The translations under genes were made by a program, and so were the position numbers. Below, piece by piece: positions 17,521 through 25,725 of a stretch of 64,000 nt of DNA. The notes under the pieces were generated by a model, which was not told the origin of the DNA, made no database searches, and saw only the letters and a program-made list of their open reading frames with translations. The first letter of the stretch is position 1. The number at the start of each line of letters is the position of its first letter. The DNA lies in contig NZ_JAAMOW010000003.1 in NCBI RefSeq assembly GCF_011067135.1, forward strand, positions 124,001 to 188,000, read 5' to 3'. This DNA is from Solimonas terrae (GTDB taxonomy: Bacteria > Pseudomonadota > Gammaproteobacteria > Nevskiales > Nevskiaceae).

Positions 17521-18071
17521 TGCTCCAGCCGCGCGTCCGCCTGCTGCTGTCGCTGGGTCTGATCGGGCTCGGCGTGGCAGTGGCTGTCGGAGCGTCGATC
17601 TGGGCGCGTCCGCTGTTCGCGCTGCAGGACCTGAAAGTTGCGCTGGAGGCTCGCGATGAGCAGCGTGTCGCCGCCGACGTCGATTTCGCCGCGCTGAAGG
17701 CCAATGTCACGGCTTATGTCGATCAGCGCATTGCGGAAGGCAACGAGGGCAAGTTTCTCGGCGGCGTACGCACTGCGCTGAGTCAGCCGCTTGCCGACTA
17801 CAAGATCGACAAGCTGGCGACGCCATCCGGCCTCATTCATCTGGCCTGCGATACGCAGGCAGACGGCAGCGTCGACGATGCGCCGAAGCCGCAGGGGACC
17901 CCATGCCATTTCGATGCGGATCTGCATGGCATGCACTACCGCGCCGATGGCAGTTTCGAGGTGATGGCGTCGCGGCCGCAGCGTGACGACATGGGCATGA
18001 TTCTGGGTCGCCGCGACGATGGTCGCTGGCGGCTGATCGGACTGACCGGCAGTGGGCCGGTCGCCAAATGA
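17520..18071 (+). CDS. DUF2939 family protein inside the sdh operon
   Basis: A 183-residue protein with one N-terminal hydrophobic segment (about residues 8-30: LLLSLGLIGLGVAVAVGAS), probably a membrane anchor or uncleaved signal, and a periplasmic domain. The stretch LKVALEARDEQRVAADVDF followed by YVDQRI matches DUF2939, a family of unknown function. It starts on the last base of the sdhA stop and ends 37 nt before sdhB, so it must be co-transcribed with them. A function linked to complex II is only inferred from position. Confidence 0.8.
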   Translation: MLQPRVRLLLSLGLIGLGVAVAVGASIWARPLFALQDLKVALEARDEQRVAADVDFAALKANVTAYVDQRIAEGNEGKFLGGVRTALSQPLADYKIDKLATPSGLIHLACDTQADGSVDDAPKPQGTPCHFDADLHGMHYRADGSFEVMASRPQRDDMGMILGRRDDGRWRLIGLTGSGPVAK

Positions 18072-18108
18072 ACTGTAAGCAACACCGTATCCATTCCAGG
18101 AGCGAGCC

Positions 18109-18894
18109 ATGGCTCAGTTGACCCTTCCGCAGAATTCGAAAATCGACAAGAAGGCCGGCAAGACCTTCAAGGCGCCGGCCGGCGCGAAGGACGTCAAGAC
18201 CTTCAAGATCTATCGCTACGATCCGGAAGCGGGCGGCAATCCGCGCATGGATACGTACGAGATCGACATGGCCGCGTGCGGGCCGATGGTTCTCGACGCG
18301 CTGATCAAGATCAAGAACGAAGTCGATTCGACGCTGACCTTCCGCCGCTCCTGCCGCGAAGGCATCTGCGGCTCGTGTGCGATGAACATCGACGGCACCA
18401 ATACCCTGGCCTGCACCAAGCCCTGCGACGAAGTGAAGGGCGATGCCAAGATCTATCCGCTGCCGCACATGCCGGTGGTCAAGGATCTGGTGCCGGATCT
18501 CACGCACTTCTACGCGCAGCTGGCGTCGATCGAACCCTGGCTGAAGACCGACACGCCGGCACCGACCCGCGAGCGTCTGCAGTCCGAGGAAGATCGCGCC
18601 AAGCTCGACGGCCTCTACGAGTGCATTCTCTGCGCCTGCTGCACGACCAGCTGCCCGAGCTACTGGTGGAACGGCGATCGTTATCTCGGCCCGGCCGTGC
18701 TGCTGCAGGCCTACCGCTGGCTGGTCGACTCGCGCGACGAAGCGACCGGCGAGCGTCTCGACGCGCTGGAAGATCCGTTCAAGCTGTATCGCTGCCACAC
18801 GATCATGAACTGCGCCAAGACCTGCCCGAAGGGCTTGAATCCGGCCAAGGCGATCGCCGAAACCAAGAAGATGCTGGTGGAGCGTCGCATTTGA
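18109..18894 (+). CDS. sdhB: Succinate dehydrogenase iron-sulfur subunit
   Basis: A 261-residue subunit that carries electrons from FAD to quinone. The 2Fe-2S Cys set is [16 protein letters not shown] plus a following LACTKPC. The 4Fe-4S and 3Fe-4S ligands are in [17 protein letters not shown] and [17 protein letters not shown]. It has a Lys-rich N-terminal extension of about 25 residues. A CAGGAG ribosome site precedes the ATG. Confidence 0.98.
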   Translation: MAQLTLPQNSKIDKKAGKTFKAPAGAKDVKTFKIYRYDPEAGGNPRMDTYEIDMAACGPMVLDALIKIKNEVDSTLTFRRSCREGICGSCAMNIDGTNTLACTKPCDEVKGDAKIYPLPHMPVVKDLVPDLTHFYAQLASIEPWLKTDTPAPTRERLQSEEDRAKLDGLYECILCACCTTSCPSYWWNGDRYLGPAVLLQAYRWLVDSRDEATGERLDALEDPFKLYRCHTIMNCAKTCPKGLNPAKAIAETKKMLVERRI

Positions 18895-18958
18895 TCGTGG
18901 ATCTGTTCTGCATCGAGGGCGGCCCGGCGGCCGCCCTCGTCGTTTGTGGAGGTGCACC

Positions 18959-19198
18959 ATGAGCGCCGCCGAAGGTCGCCTGCGCTGGCTGTTGCGGCGG
19001 GGAATGAAGGAGCTCGACGTGCTGATGGAGCGCTACCACGCGCACCGTTTCCACGACGCGCCGGCCGACGAGAAAGCCGAGTTCCTGCGCCTGGTGACGC
19101 TCGCGGAAGACCCCGATATCTGGGCCTGGGTGATGGGCTACGACACGGTGCCCGCGGAATATGCAGCCATCATCGAACAGCTTCGCATCTACCGTTGA
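18959..19198 (+). CDS. sdhE: FAD assembly factor SdhE
   Basis: A 79-residue SdhE (YgfY) protein that promotes covalent flavinylation of SdhA. The diagnostic RRGMKELD motif is present as LRRGMKELDVLMERY. A strong GGAGGTG site lies just upstream of the ATG at 18959. It follows sdhB by 64 nt and overlaps the next gene, ygfX, by 38 nt, as in the enteric sdhE-ygfX pair. Confidence 0.95.
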   Translation: MSAAEGRLRWLLRRGMKELDVLMERYHAHRFHDAPADEKAEFLRLVTLAEDPDIWAWVMGYDTVPAEYAAIIEQLRIYR

Positions 19199-19595
19199 TC
19201 TGAGTTTGCGGCCGTCGCTGCGCGCCTTGCGCGTGGTGTTCGTGCTGCACGTGATCTGTCTGGTGCTGCTGCCACTGTCGATGGAGCCCGGCTGGCCGAT
19301 GATCGTGCTGGTCGCGCTGTTCGGCGTTTCGTGGTTCGCGCTGCGGCACAGCGCCGTGCTGGGCTTCAATGCCAAGGCGCTGACGCGCGTGATCTGGCAC
19401 GCCGACGGCCAGTGGTCGGTGTTTCGCGGTGCGCGCGAATACAAGGCCGAGCTGCTGGACAACAGTCTCGCGCATCCGGCCCTGACCGTGCTCAATTTCC
19501 GGTTGATCGAAGGTGGCCGTGCGGCGCGCGTGATTGCCGGCGACGAGGCGACGCCCGAACTGCTGCGACGTCTGCGGGCGAGATTGTCGCTGTAG
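19161..19595 (+). CDS. ygfX: YgfX/CptA family membrane protein
   Basis: A 144-residue protein with two adjacent membrane segments (about residues 22-62) and a soluble C-terminal domain (IWHADGQWSVFRG onward). This pattern and the overlap with sdhE match YgfX, described in E. coli both as a toxin affecting cell shape and as an SdhE-associated membrane protein. The start is uncertain because the ATG at 19161 lies inside sdhE. Confidence 0.8.
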   Translation: MQPSSNSFASTVDLSLRPSLRALRVVFVLHVICLVLLPLSMEPGWPMIVLVALFGVSWFALRHSAVLGFNAKALTRVIWHADGQWSVFRGAREYKAELLDNSLAHPALTVLNFRLIEGGRAARVIAGDEATPELLRRLRARLSL

Positions 19596-19622
19596 GCCTG
19601 GCGCTGGCGCCGACTGACGTCG

Positions 19623-21230
19623 TCAGCTGCGTCCGGGCAATACCGTTGGCGCCGCTTCCGCCAGCGTTTCCGGATAATCGAGCGTGTAATGCAGGCCCCG
19701 CGATTCGCGGCGCTCCAGTGCCGAGCGGATGATCAGATCGGCGCAGCGCACCAGATTGCGCAACTCGAGCAGATTGGCGTTGATGCGGTAGTTGCCGTAG
19801 TACTCGTCGATCTCGGCCTTCAGCAGCTGGACGCGGTGCAGGGCGCGCTGCAGGCGCTTGGTGGTGCGCACGATGCCGACGTAGTCCCACATGAAAGTGC
19901 GCAGTTCCAGCCAGTTGTGGCTGACCACGACGTCCTCGTCGGAGTCCGTGACGCGGCTTTCGTCCCACGGGCGCAGTTCGGTCGGCATCTCGCGATCCGG
20001 CAATTTGGCGATCAGGTCTTCCGCCGCCGCCTTGCCGAACACCAGGCATTCCAGCAGCGAATTCGACGCCAGGCGATTGGCGCCGTGCAGACCGGTGCAG
20101 GCCACTTCGCCGATCGCGTAAAGGCCGTCGACATCGGTCTGCGCCGACAGGTCCGTGAGCACGCCGCCACAGGTGAAATGCGCCGACGGCACGACCGGGA
20201 TCGGCTGCTTGCAGATGTCGAGCCCCAGCGACAGGCAGTGCGCATGGATGCTGGGAAAGTGATGCTGGATGAAGCTGGCCGGTTTGTGCGTGATGTCGAG
20301 GTAGACATGACGTAGGCCGAGACGCTTCATCTCGAAGTCGATCGCACGGGCGACGATGTCGCGCGGTGCGAGTTCGGCGCGCGGATCGAAGCGCGGCATG
20401 AAGCGTTCACCGGCCGAGCCGTCCGGGTTGACCAGACGCAGCACCGCGCCTTCGCCACGCAGCGCTTCCGAAATCAGGAAATTGCGGGTTTCGCGGTGAA
20501 ACAGCGTGGTTGGATGGAATTGCATGAATTCCATGTTGGCGACCCGGCAACCGGCGCGCCAGGCCATCGCGATGCCGTCCCCCGACGCACCGTGCGGATT
20601 GCTCGAGTACAGATAGACCTGATTGGCGCCGCCACTGGCCAGGACCACCGCCTTTGCGGCGCAGGCGCTGACGCGGCCGCTGGGGATGTCGTACAGATAG
20701 GCGCCGAGCACGCGATTCGAACCCGGCGGTGCGCGACGATCGACGATCAGGTCGACGGCGCTGCAGAACTCGCGGATGCGGATGGCGGGATGCGCCGCGG
20801 CCAGCGCAGCAAGCGTGGTTTCGACGGCGCGACCGGTGGCATCGGCGGCGTGCACGACGCGGCGGTGGCTGTGGCCACCTTCGCGGGTCAGATGCAGGCG
20901 TGTGCCGCGCTGTTCGCCGTCTTCCTCGGTGAACGCCACGCCCTGTTCAAGCAGCCACTCGATGCCGTCCGGCCCGCCCTCGACGGTGAAACGCACGGCA
21001 GCTTCGCTGCACAGGCCGGCACCGGCAATCAAGGTGTCCTGCACATGATTTTCGGTTGAATCCTCGGCGTCGAGCACCGCAGAGATGCCGCCTTGCGCCC
21101 ACAAGGTACTGCCTGACTGCAGGCTGGTCTTGGAGACCACGGTGACATGGTGACCCGCCTTGGCCAGGCGCAGGGCGCAGGACAGACCGGCGGCGCCGCT
21201 GCCGATGACCAGGACTTCCGCTTCGTTCAT
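19623..21230 (-). CDS. nadB: L-aspartate oxidase
   Basis: A 535-residue FAD enzyme that oxidises L-aspartate to iminoaspartate in the first step of de novo NAD synthesis. It is related to SdhA and shows the Rossmann motif [18 protein letters not shown], the loop [11 protein letters not shown] and [19 protein letters not shown]. It ends 27 nt from ygfX on the opposite strand, so transcription is convergent there. It is divergent from rpoE, the same arrangement as in E. coli and Pseudomonas. Confidence 0.97.
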   Translation of the reverse strand: MNEAEVLVIGSGAAGLSCALRLAKAGHHVTVVSKTSLQSGSTLWAQGGISAVLDAEDSTENHVQDTLIAGAGLCSEAAVRFTVEGGPDGIEWLLEQGVAFTEEDGEQRGTRLHLTREGGHSHRRVVHAADATGRAVETTLAALAAAHPAIRIREFCSAVDLIVDRRAPPGSNRVLGAYLYDIPSGRVSACAAKAVVLASGGANQVYLYSSNPHGASGDGIAMAWRAGCRVANMEFMQFHPTTLFHRETRNFLISEALRGEGAVLRLVNPDGSAGERFMPRFDPRAELAPRDIVARAIDFEMKRLGLRHVYLDITHKPASFIQHHFPSIHAHCLSLGLDICKQPIPVVPSAHFTCGGVLTDLSAQTDVDGLYAIGEVACTGLHGANRLASNSLLECLVFGKAAAEDLIAKLPDREMPTELRPWDESRVTDSDEDVVVSHNWLELRTFMWDYVGIVRTTKRLQRALHRVQLLKAEIDEYYGNYRINANLLELRNLVRCADLIIRSALERRESRGLHYTLDYPETLAEAAPTVLPGRS

Positions 21231-21403
21231 GGAGCGTTCGGGACGCGAGGTGGGTACAATGGAGGACTTTGCGCGAATCGATTCGCCGCTGCCGGCATCA
21301 GCATGCTGTGTCGGCGTCGCGGCCGTGGTTTCGATCGGGGTTCAACCGCTTTTTCGAGGTGGGAGTGTAGCGTTTTTCGCGCCCGCGAAATCCGCATCAA
21401 GGC

Positions 21404-21976
21404 ATGAGCGATACCGTTACCGACGAGCAGCTCGTGGTCCGTGCCCAGACGGGCGATCAACGCGCGTTCGAGTTGCTGGTGCGCAAGTACCAGCACAAGA
21501 TCGTCCAGCTCGTCAGCCGCCTGGTCGGTGACGGCGACGCGCCTGATGTCGCCCAGGAAACCTTCATCCGTGCCTACCGGGCGCTGAACGGCTTTCGCGG
21601 CCAGTCGGCGTTCTATACCTGGCTGTACCGGATCGGCATCAATACCGCCAAGAACTATCTGGTTTCGCGCTCCCGCCGGCCGGCCGATCAGGACATCGAT
21701 GTCGCCGATGCGGAACTGTATGGCCATACCGAACATCTAAGCGACATGGAGACGCCCGAGGCGTCGCTGCTGACGGAAGAAATCCGCAATGCCGTGGCCG
21801 ACACGATCGCCAAGCTGCCGCCGGATCTGCGCAAGGCCATCACCCTGCGCGAGTTGGAAGGCCTGTCGTACGAGGAGATCGCCGAGGTCATGGACTGCCC
21901 GATCGGGACGGTCCGCTCACGGATCTTCCGGGCGCGGGAAGCCATTGATGTCGTTCTCAAGCCCTTGCTCGACTGA
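21404..21976 (+). CDS. rpoE: Sigma factor RpoE (AlgU)
   Basis: A 190-residue ECF sigma factor for extracytoplasmic stress. Region 2 shows YQHKIVQLVSRLVGD and DVAQETFIRAYRAL; region 4 shows LPPDLRKAITLRELEGLSY and CPIGTVRSRIFRAREAID. The next genes are its own anti-sigma factor and regulators, which identifies it within the ECF class. The ATG is preceded by AAGG at short spacing. Confidence 0.97.
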   Translation: MSDTVTDEQLVVRAQTGDQRAFELLVRKYQHKIVQLVSRLVGDGDAPDVAQETFIRAYRALNGFRGQSAFYTWLYRIGINTAKNYLVSRSRRPADQDIDVADAELYGHTEHLSDMETPEASLLTEEIRNAVADTIAKLPPDLRKAITLRELEGLSYEEIAEVMDCPIGTVRSRIFRAREAIDVVLKPLLD

Positions 21977-22010
21977 TGTGGCGGCCCAGGCACCGTCGGT
22001 CGTCGTTTCG

Positions 22011-22038
22011 GGAACTTTCTCCCGAATTCGAGGTTAAG
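22011..22038 (+). promoter_or_regulatory. Possible sigma-E promoter between rpoE and rseA
   Basis: GGAACTT (22011-22017), a 15-nt spacer and GTTAAG (22033-22038) resemble the RpoE consensus GGAACTT-N15/16-TCTGA-type. The -35 is perfect and the -10 is imperfect. It lies about 30 nt before rseA and could boost the anti-sigma factor when sigma-E is active. Confidence 0.4.
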
Positions 22039-22067
22039 GGTATATTCAGATTTTCCAGGTGGCCGGC

Positions 22068-22682
22068 ATGATGCACGAAACCTTGTCCGCTTTGCTCGAC
22101 GGCGAATGTACCGATCAGGAACTCGACGCCCTGCTCGACGCGCTTGATCGCGAACCCGAAATGAAGGCGATGTGGGGCCGCATGCAGCTGGCACGCGATG
22201 CGCGCAGCGGCATGCCGGTCCGCCAGCTCGATCTGTGCGCGGCCGTGATGGCCGGCCTTGATCGGGCACCCGACGGCGTGCGACCCAAGGTCGTCGAGCT
22301 CGCGTCGCGGCGCCGGCCGGTGTCGTGGCGGACCGCCGCCGGCTTCGCCGCGGCGGCCTCGGTTGCCGCGGTGGCGATCACGCTCGGCATCAATTTCGGT
22401 TCGGTGCGCAGCGGCAACCCGGCGCTGACCGCCGCCAATGATGCCGGCCCCCGGCAGTTGTCGGCCGGCATCCACGATGTGGCCATGAGCAATGCGCCGA
22501 CGACGGACGCGCAGGGCAACGAGCAGATGGACGAAGACCTGCGCTATTACATGATCGAGCACAGCAACACGCTGGCCGATCGCGGCGTCGGCGGGGCCTT
22601 GTCCTACGCCCGCTTTGCCGCGAACACGGCGGACGAGGCCTTCGTCCAGCCGGCCAACCTGGCGTCCGGCGGGACACCGTAA
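22068..22682 (+). CDS. rseA: Anti-sigma-E factor RseA (MucA)
   Basis: A 204-residue inner-membrane protein with a cytoplasmic sigma-binding domain at the N-terminus (ETLSALLDGECTDQELDALL), one membrane segment near residues 90-112 (TAAGFAAAASVAAVAITLGI) and a periplasmic tail. Regulated proteolysis of RseA releases RpoE. Adjacent start choices are GTG 22059, ATG 22068 and ATG 22071; I chose 22068. It ends on the first base of rseB. Confidence 0.93.
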   Translation: MMHETLSALLDGECTDQELDALLDALDREPEMKAMWGRMQLARDARSGMPVRQLDLCAAVMAGLDRAPDGVRPKVVELASRRRPVSWRTAAGFAAAASVAAVAITLGINFGSVRSGNPALTAANDAGPRQLSAGIHDVAMSNAPTTDAQGNEQMDEDLRYYMIEHSNTLADRGVGGALSYARFAANTADEAFVQPANLASGGTP

Positions 22683-23692
22683 TGCGTCATCGCGTCGCAC
22701 TCGGGCTCCTCGCCGCCGGCTGGAGTCTGGCGGCAACTGCGGCCGATCCTGCGGACTGGCTGGCGCAGATGAGCGAGGCGGCGCGCGCAGCGAATTACCA
22801 GGGCGTGATCGTTTACCAGACGCATGACCGGCTGGAAACGATGCGGGTCGTGCATCGCTACCGCAAGGGCCAGGAGGTCGAGCGCGTGCAGACGCTGACC
22901 GGCGCGCCGCGCGAAATCATCCGTACCGGCAATGAAGTGGTCTGTCTGTTGCCGAAGGACCGCAAGGTCACGCTCGAGCTGCCGACGCCGAAAGCGCTGT
23001 TCCCGGGCCTGACGCCGGAACGTGTTGCGCAAATCTCCCGTTACTACGAATTCCGCGATGTCGGCGAAGCCCGCATCGCCGGGCGCAAGTGCCGCGGCAT
23101 CACAATCGCACCGCGCGACCAGTACCGCTATGGCTACGAAATCTGGGCCGACGCCGATACCGCCGTGCCGGTCAAGGTCAATCTGATCGGTCGCGGCAAC
23201 GCCGTGATGGAGCAGTTGATGTTCACCGAGATCGAGTTCCCGAAATCGATCCCGGACAGCGCACTGCAGCCGGAACTTGATCCGGCGAAGTTCCAGAAAG
23301 TGACGCGCTTCGTACCCGAACCCAAACCGTTCAATGTCGACACCGAGGCCGACGCGCAGTTCGCCAATCTGCCGCCCGGCTATCACGTCGCCATGCGCGA
23401 CGTGCGGCCGACGCTGGATGGGCAGGGCGTGGTCGAGCACATGCTGCTGTCGGACGGACTGTCGGCGATCTCGGTGTTCACCGCGCATCGGCGACCGACC
23501 GCCCAGGCTTTCCAGGGCTTTTCGCAGATCGGCGCGCTGAGCGCCTATGGTCGGGTCGTGGGTTCGATCCACATCACCGTGGTCGGCGAGGCGCCGTCCG
23601 ATACCGTGCGTCTGATCGGGGAAAACGTGCAGCCGCCGCCGGGCGTGACGGCACCGGCCTCCGACGCGTCGGACCCGACACCATCACCGTGA
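22682..23692 (+). CDS. rseB: Sigma-E regulatory protein RseB (MucB)
   Basis: A 336-residue periplasmic protein with a signal peptide (MRHRVALGLLAAGWSLAATA). The N-terminal LolA-like domain begins ADWLAQMSEAARAANYQGVI. The C-terminal MucB domain includes GYHVAMRDVRPTLDGQGVV. It binds RseA and protects it from cleavage until envelope damage occurs. The ATG overlaps the last base of the rseA stop. Confidence 0.95.
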   Translation: MRHRVALGLLAAGWSLAATAADPADWLAQMSEAARAANYQGVIVYQTHDRLETMRVVHRYRKGQEVERVQTLTGAPREIIRTGNEVVCLLPKDRKVTLELPTPKALFPGLTPERVAQISRYYEFRDVGEARIAGRKCRGITIAPRDQYRYGYEIWADADTAVPVKVNLIGRGNAVMEQLMFTEIEFPKSIPDSALQPELDPAKFQKVTRFVPEPKPFNVDTEADAQFANLPPGYHVAMRDVRPTLDGQGVVEHMLLSDGLSAISVFTAHRRPTAQAFQGFSQIGALSAYGRVVGSIHITVVGEAPSDTVRLIGENVQPPPGVTAPASDASDPTPSP

Positions 23693-23794
23693 ACGATACG
23701 GCTGCCGTTTTTTTGTGGCTGTTTGAATTTCTACGCGAAATCCATTGAAATCCGCCATGTTGCGCGCGGATCAACCGTGGCGCCGGAGTTTTCA

Positions 23795-25312
23795 ATGAAG
23801 CTTGCCGCCGTTCTGCGGCTGTTCCTCTTGTGCGCCTTGCTGAGCGTCGCTGCCTGCCAGCGCGGTCATGGCGCGTCCGCGGCTGCTGTCCTTCCGGATT
23901 TCGCCGATCTCGTCGAGCAGGTCTCGCCGTCGGTGGTCAACATCAGCACGGTACCGGCGGACGTGCCGGTCGATCCGCAGCAGGCTGCCGCCGGCAGCGG
24001 CGGTGATGCCGATGGTGACAGCGATGCCGATACGCTGAAGAACGCGCCGGAGTGGTTCAAGCGCTTCCTGCAGCAGCACCCGGACGAATCCTCCGGTGAC
24101 GGCAACGACGACGACGGTACCGACAGCGACGGTCCGGCGACGCTGCCGCCGGGACCGCAGTCGCTCGGCTCGGGCTTCGTGCTGTGGAGCGACGGCTACG
24201 TGCTGACCAACTTCCATGTCGTGCGTGACGCCAAGGAAGTGATCGTGCGCCTGCTCGACCGCCGTCAGTTCACCGCGCAGGTGGTGGGCAGTGACGAGGC
24301 AACCGATGTCGCGTTGCTGAAGATCGATGCCAAGGACCTGCCGGCCGTGAAGATCGGCGATGCGACCAAGCTGCGCCCCGGGCAGTGGGCGCTGGCGATC
24401 GGCTCGCCATTCGGGTTCGATTATTCGGTGACCGCCGGCATCATCTCGGCCAAGGGCCGTGCCCTGATCACCGAGCAGTATGTGCCGTTCATCCAGACCG
24501 ACGTGGCGATCAATCCCGGCAATTCCGGCGGCCCCCTGTTCAATCTGGCAGGCGAGGTGATCGGCATGAACTCGCAGATCTACTCGCAGTCCGGTGGCTA
24601 TCAGGGCCTGTCGTTCTCGATCCCGATCGACGTCGCCGCCAAGGTTGCGCGCCAGCTCAAGGATCAGGGCAAGGTCACGCGCGGCTGGCTCGGCGTGGTC
24701 GTGCAGGAAGTCGATCGCGACATGGCGCAGCAGGCGCGCATGGACAAGCCGGAAGGCGCGCTGGTGGCGCGGGTGATCGCGGACAGTCCGGCGGCCAAGT
24801 CCGGCGTGCGCGAGGGCGACATCATCCTCAGCTACAACGGCGAGGTGTTGCCGAATTCCGCGGCGCTGCCGCCGATGGTCGGCATCACCGATCCCGGCGA
24901 GATGGCGACGCTGAAGCTGCTCCGCGACGGCAAGAAGCTGAGCGTGAAGGTTGACGTCGGTACCCTGGCGCCGGGCGTCGCCCAGGACGACCTCGAAGCG
25001 CCGAAACCGGTGCCGGCCGGGCCGCTGGGGCTGGTGGTGCGCAGCATGAGCGCCGACGAACGCAGCAAGGCGCAGGTGCTCAGCGGCGGCGTGACGATCA
25101 CCAGTGTCGGCAACGGTCCGGCGGCGCGCGCCGGTATCCGCAGCGGGGATGTGCTGCTGCAGATTTCCGGCCAGGAAATCGACAGCCCGGACCGGCTCGC
25201 GGTGGTGGTTTCGCGCCTGACGCCGGGCGCGACCGTGCAGGTCCTGGTGCAGCGCCGCGGCTCGCCGCTGTTCCTGATGCTCGATGTGCCCGGCGACACC
25301 TCACCGAGTTGA
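23795..25312 (+). CDS. mucD: DegP/MucD-type periplasmic serine protease, predicted lipoprotein
   Basis: A 505-residue Do-family protease and chaperone. The catalytic His is in TNFHVV, the Asp in ATDVALLKI and the Ser in NPGNSGGPLFN; two PDZ domains follow. The signal sequence ends LLSVAACQRG, which resembles a lipobox, so the protein may be lipid-anchored; most MucD proteins are soluble. An unusually acidic Gly/Asp-rich loop lies between about residues 68 and 120 (DGNDDDGTDSDG), before the catalytic His. The ATG at 23795 has GGAG 6 nt upstream; the earlier ATG is rejected. It follows rseB directly, with no rseC/mucC between. Confidence 0.94.
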   Translation: MKLAAVLRLFLLCALLSVAACQRGHGASAAAVLPDFADLVEQVSPSVVNISTVPADVPVDPQQAAAGSGGDADGDSDADTLKNAPEWFKRFLQQHPDESSGDGNDDDGTDSDGPATLPPGPQSLGSGFVLWSDGYVLTNFHVVRDAKEVIVRLLDRRQFTAQVVGSDEATDVALLKIDAKDLPAVKIGDATKLRPGQWALAIGSPFGFDYSVTAGIISAKGRALITEQYVPFIQTDVAINPGNSGGPLFNLAGEVIGMNSQIYSQSGGYQGLSFSIPIDVAAKVARQLKDQGKVTRGWLGVVVQEVDRDMAQQARMDKPEGALVARVIADSPAAKSGVREGDIILSYNGEVLPNSAALPPMVGITDPGEMATLKLLRDGKKLSVKVDVGTLAPGVAQDDLEAPKPVPAGPLGLVVRSMSADERSKAQVLSGGVTITSVGNGPAARAGIRSGDVLLQISGQEIDSPDRLAVVVSRLTPGATVQVLVQRRGSPLFLMLDVPGDTSPS

Positions 25313-25319
25313 AACCGGC

Positions 25320-25577
25320 GTGAATCCGTCCGTCACGGTACCGCGCTGGCTGTTGCTGTCACGCCCGGACTGCCATCTCTGCGAGGCTTTCGAAGCCGAG
25401 CTGCGGGAGCATCTGGGCGTCCAGCCGTTCCTGCTCGACGCGGCCGATGTCGACGAGCGCGGCGAGTGGCGCATGCGTTACGGCACGCGGATTCCGGTGC
25501 TGCTGGACGAACAGGGGCGGGTGCTGGCCGAAGGAATCTTCGACAGCGCGGCCTTTGAACGCAATTTGCGCAGGTAG
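25320..25577 (+). CDS. Glutaredoxin-like protein (DUF836)
   Basis: An 85-residue thioredoxin-fold protein with a CxxC site (SRPDCHLCEAFEAEL) and the cis-Pro region GTRIPVLLDEQG. DUF836 proteins are commonly found between mucD and lepA in gammaproteobacteria. It begins with GTG at 25320, 7 nt past the mucD stop, and has no strong ribosome site, so translational coupling is likely. Substrate unknown. Confidence 0.85.
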   Translation: MNPSVTVPRWLLLSRPDCHLCEAFEAELREHLGVQPFLLDAADVDERGEWRMRYGTRIPVLLDEQGRVLAEGIFDSAAFERNLRR

Positions 25578-25592
25578 GCCCGGGCAAGACGC

Positions 25593-25598
25593 TATACT
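25593..25598 (+). promoter_or_regulatory. Possible -10 box before lepA
   Basis: TATACT is a good -10 match in the 148-nt gap before lepA. The nearest TTG-type -35 (25566-25571) is 21 nt away, which is too far. Weak call. Confidence 0.3.
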
Positions 25599-25725
25599 GC
25601 GCGACTTGATTCATCTCCTTGCAAGCGCCGGCGCCGAACGGCAGGCGGACAGCCCATCGGACTGTTCGCTACCGGGCTGGCGCCTACTTTCAGAACACGC
25701 TCCCATTTAAAGTCAACGGTTTCCC

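Noticed and set aside
21255-21260. TACAAT as an rpoE promoter -10
   Set aside because: No -35 at acceptable spacing and about 140 nt from the start; kept out for lack of support.
23561-23580. tRNA-like T-loop GGTTCGATCC
   Set aside because: It lies inside rseB, no cloverleaf can be drawn around it, and the reading frame is intact.
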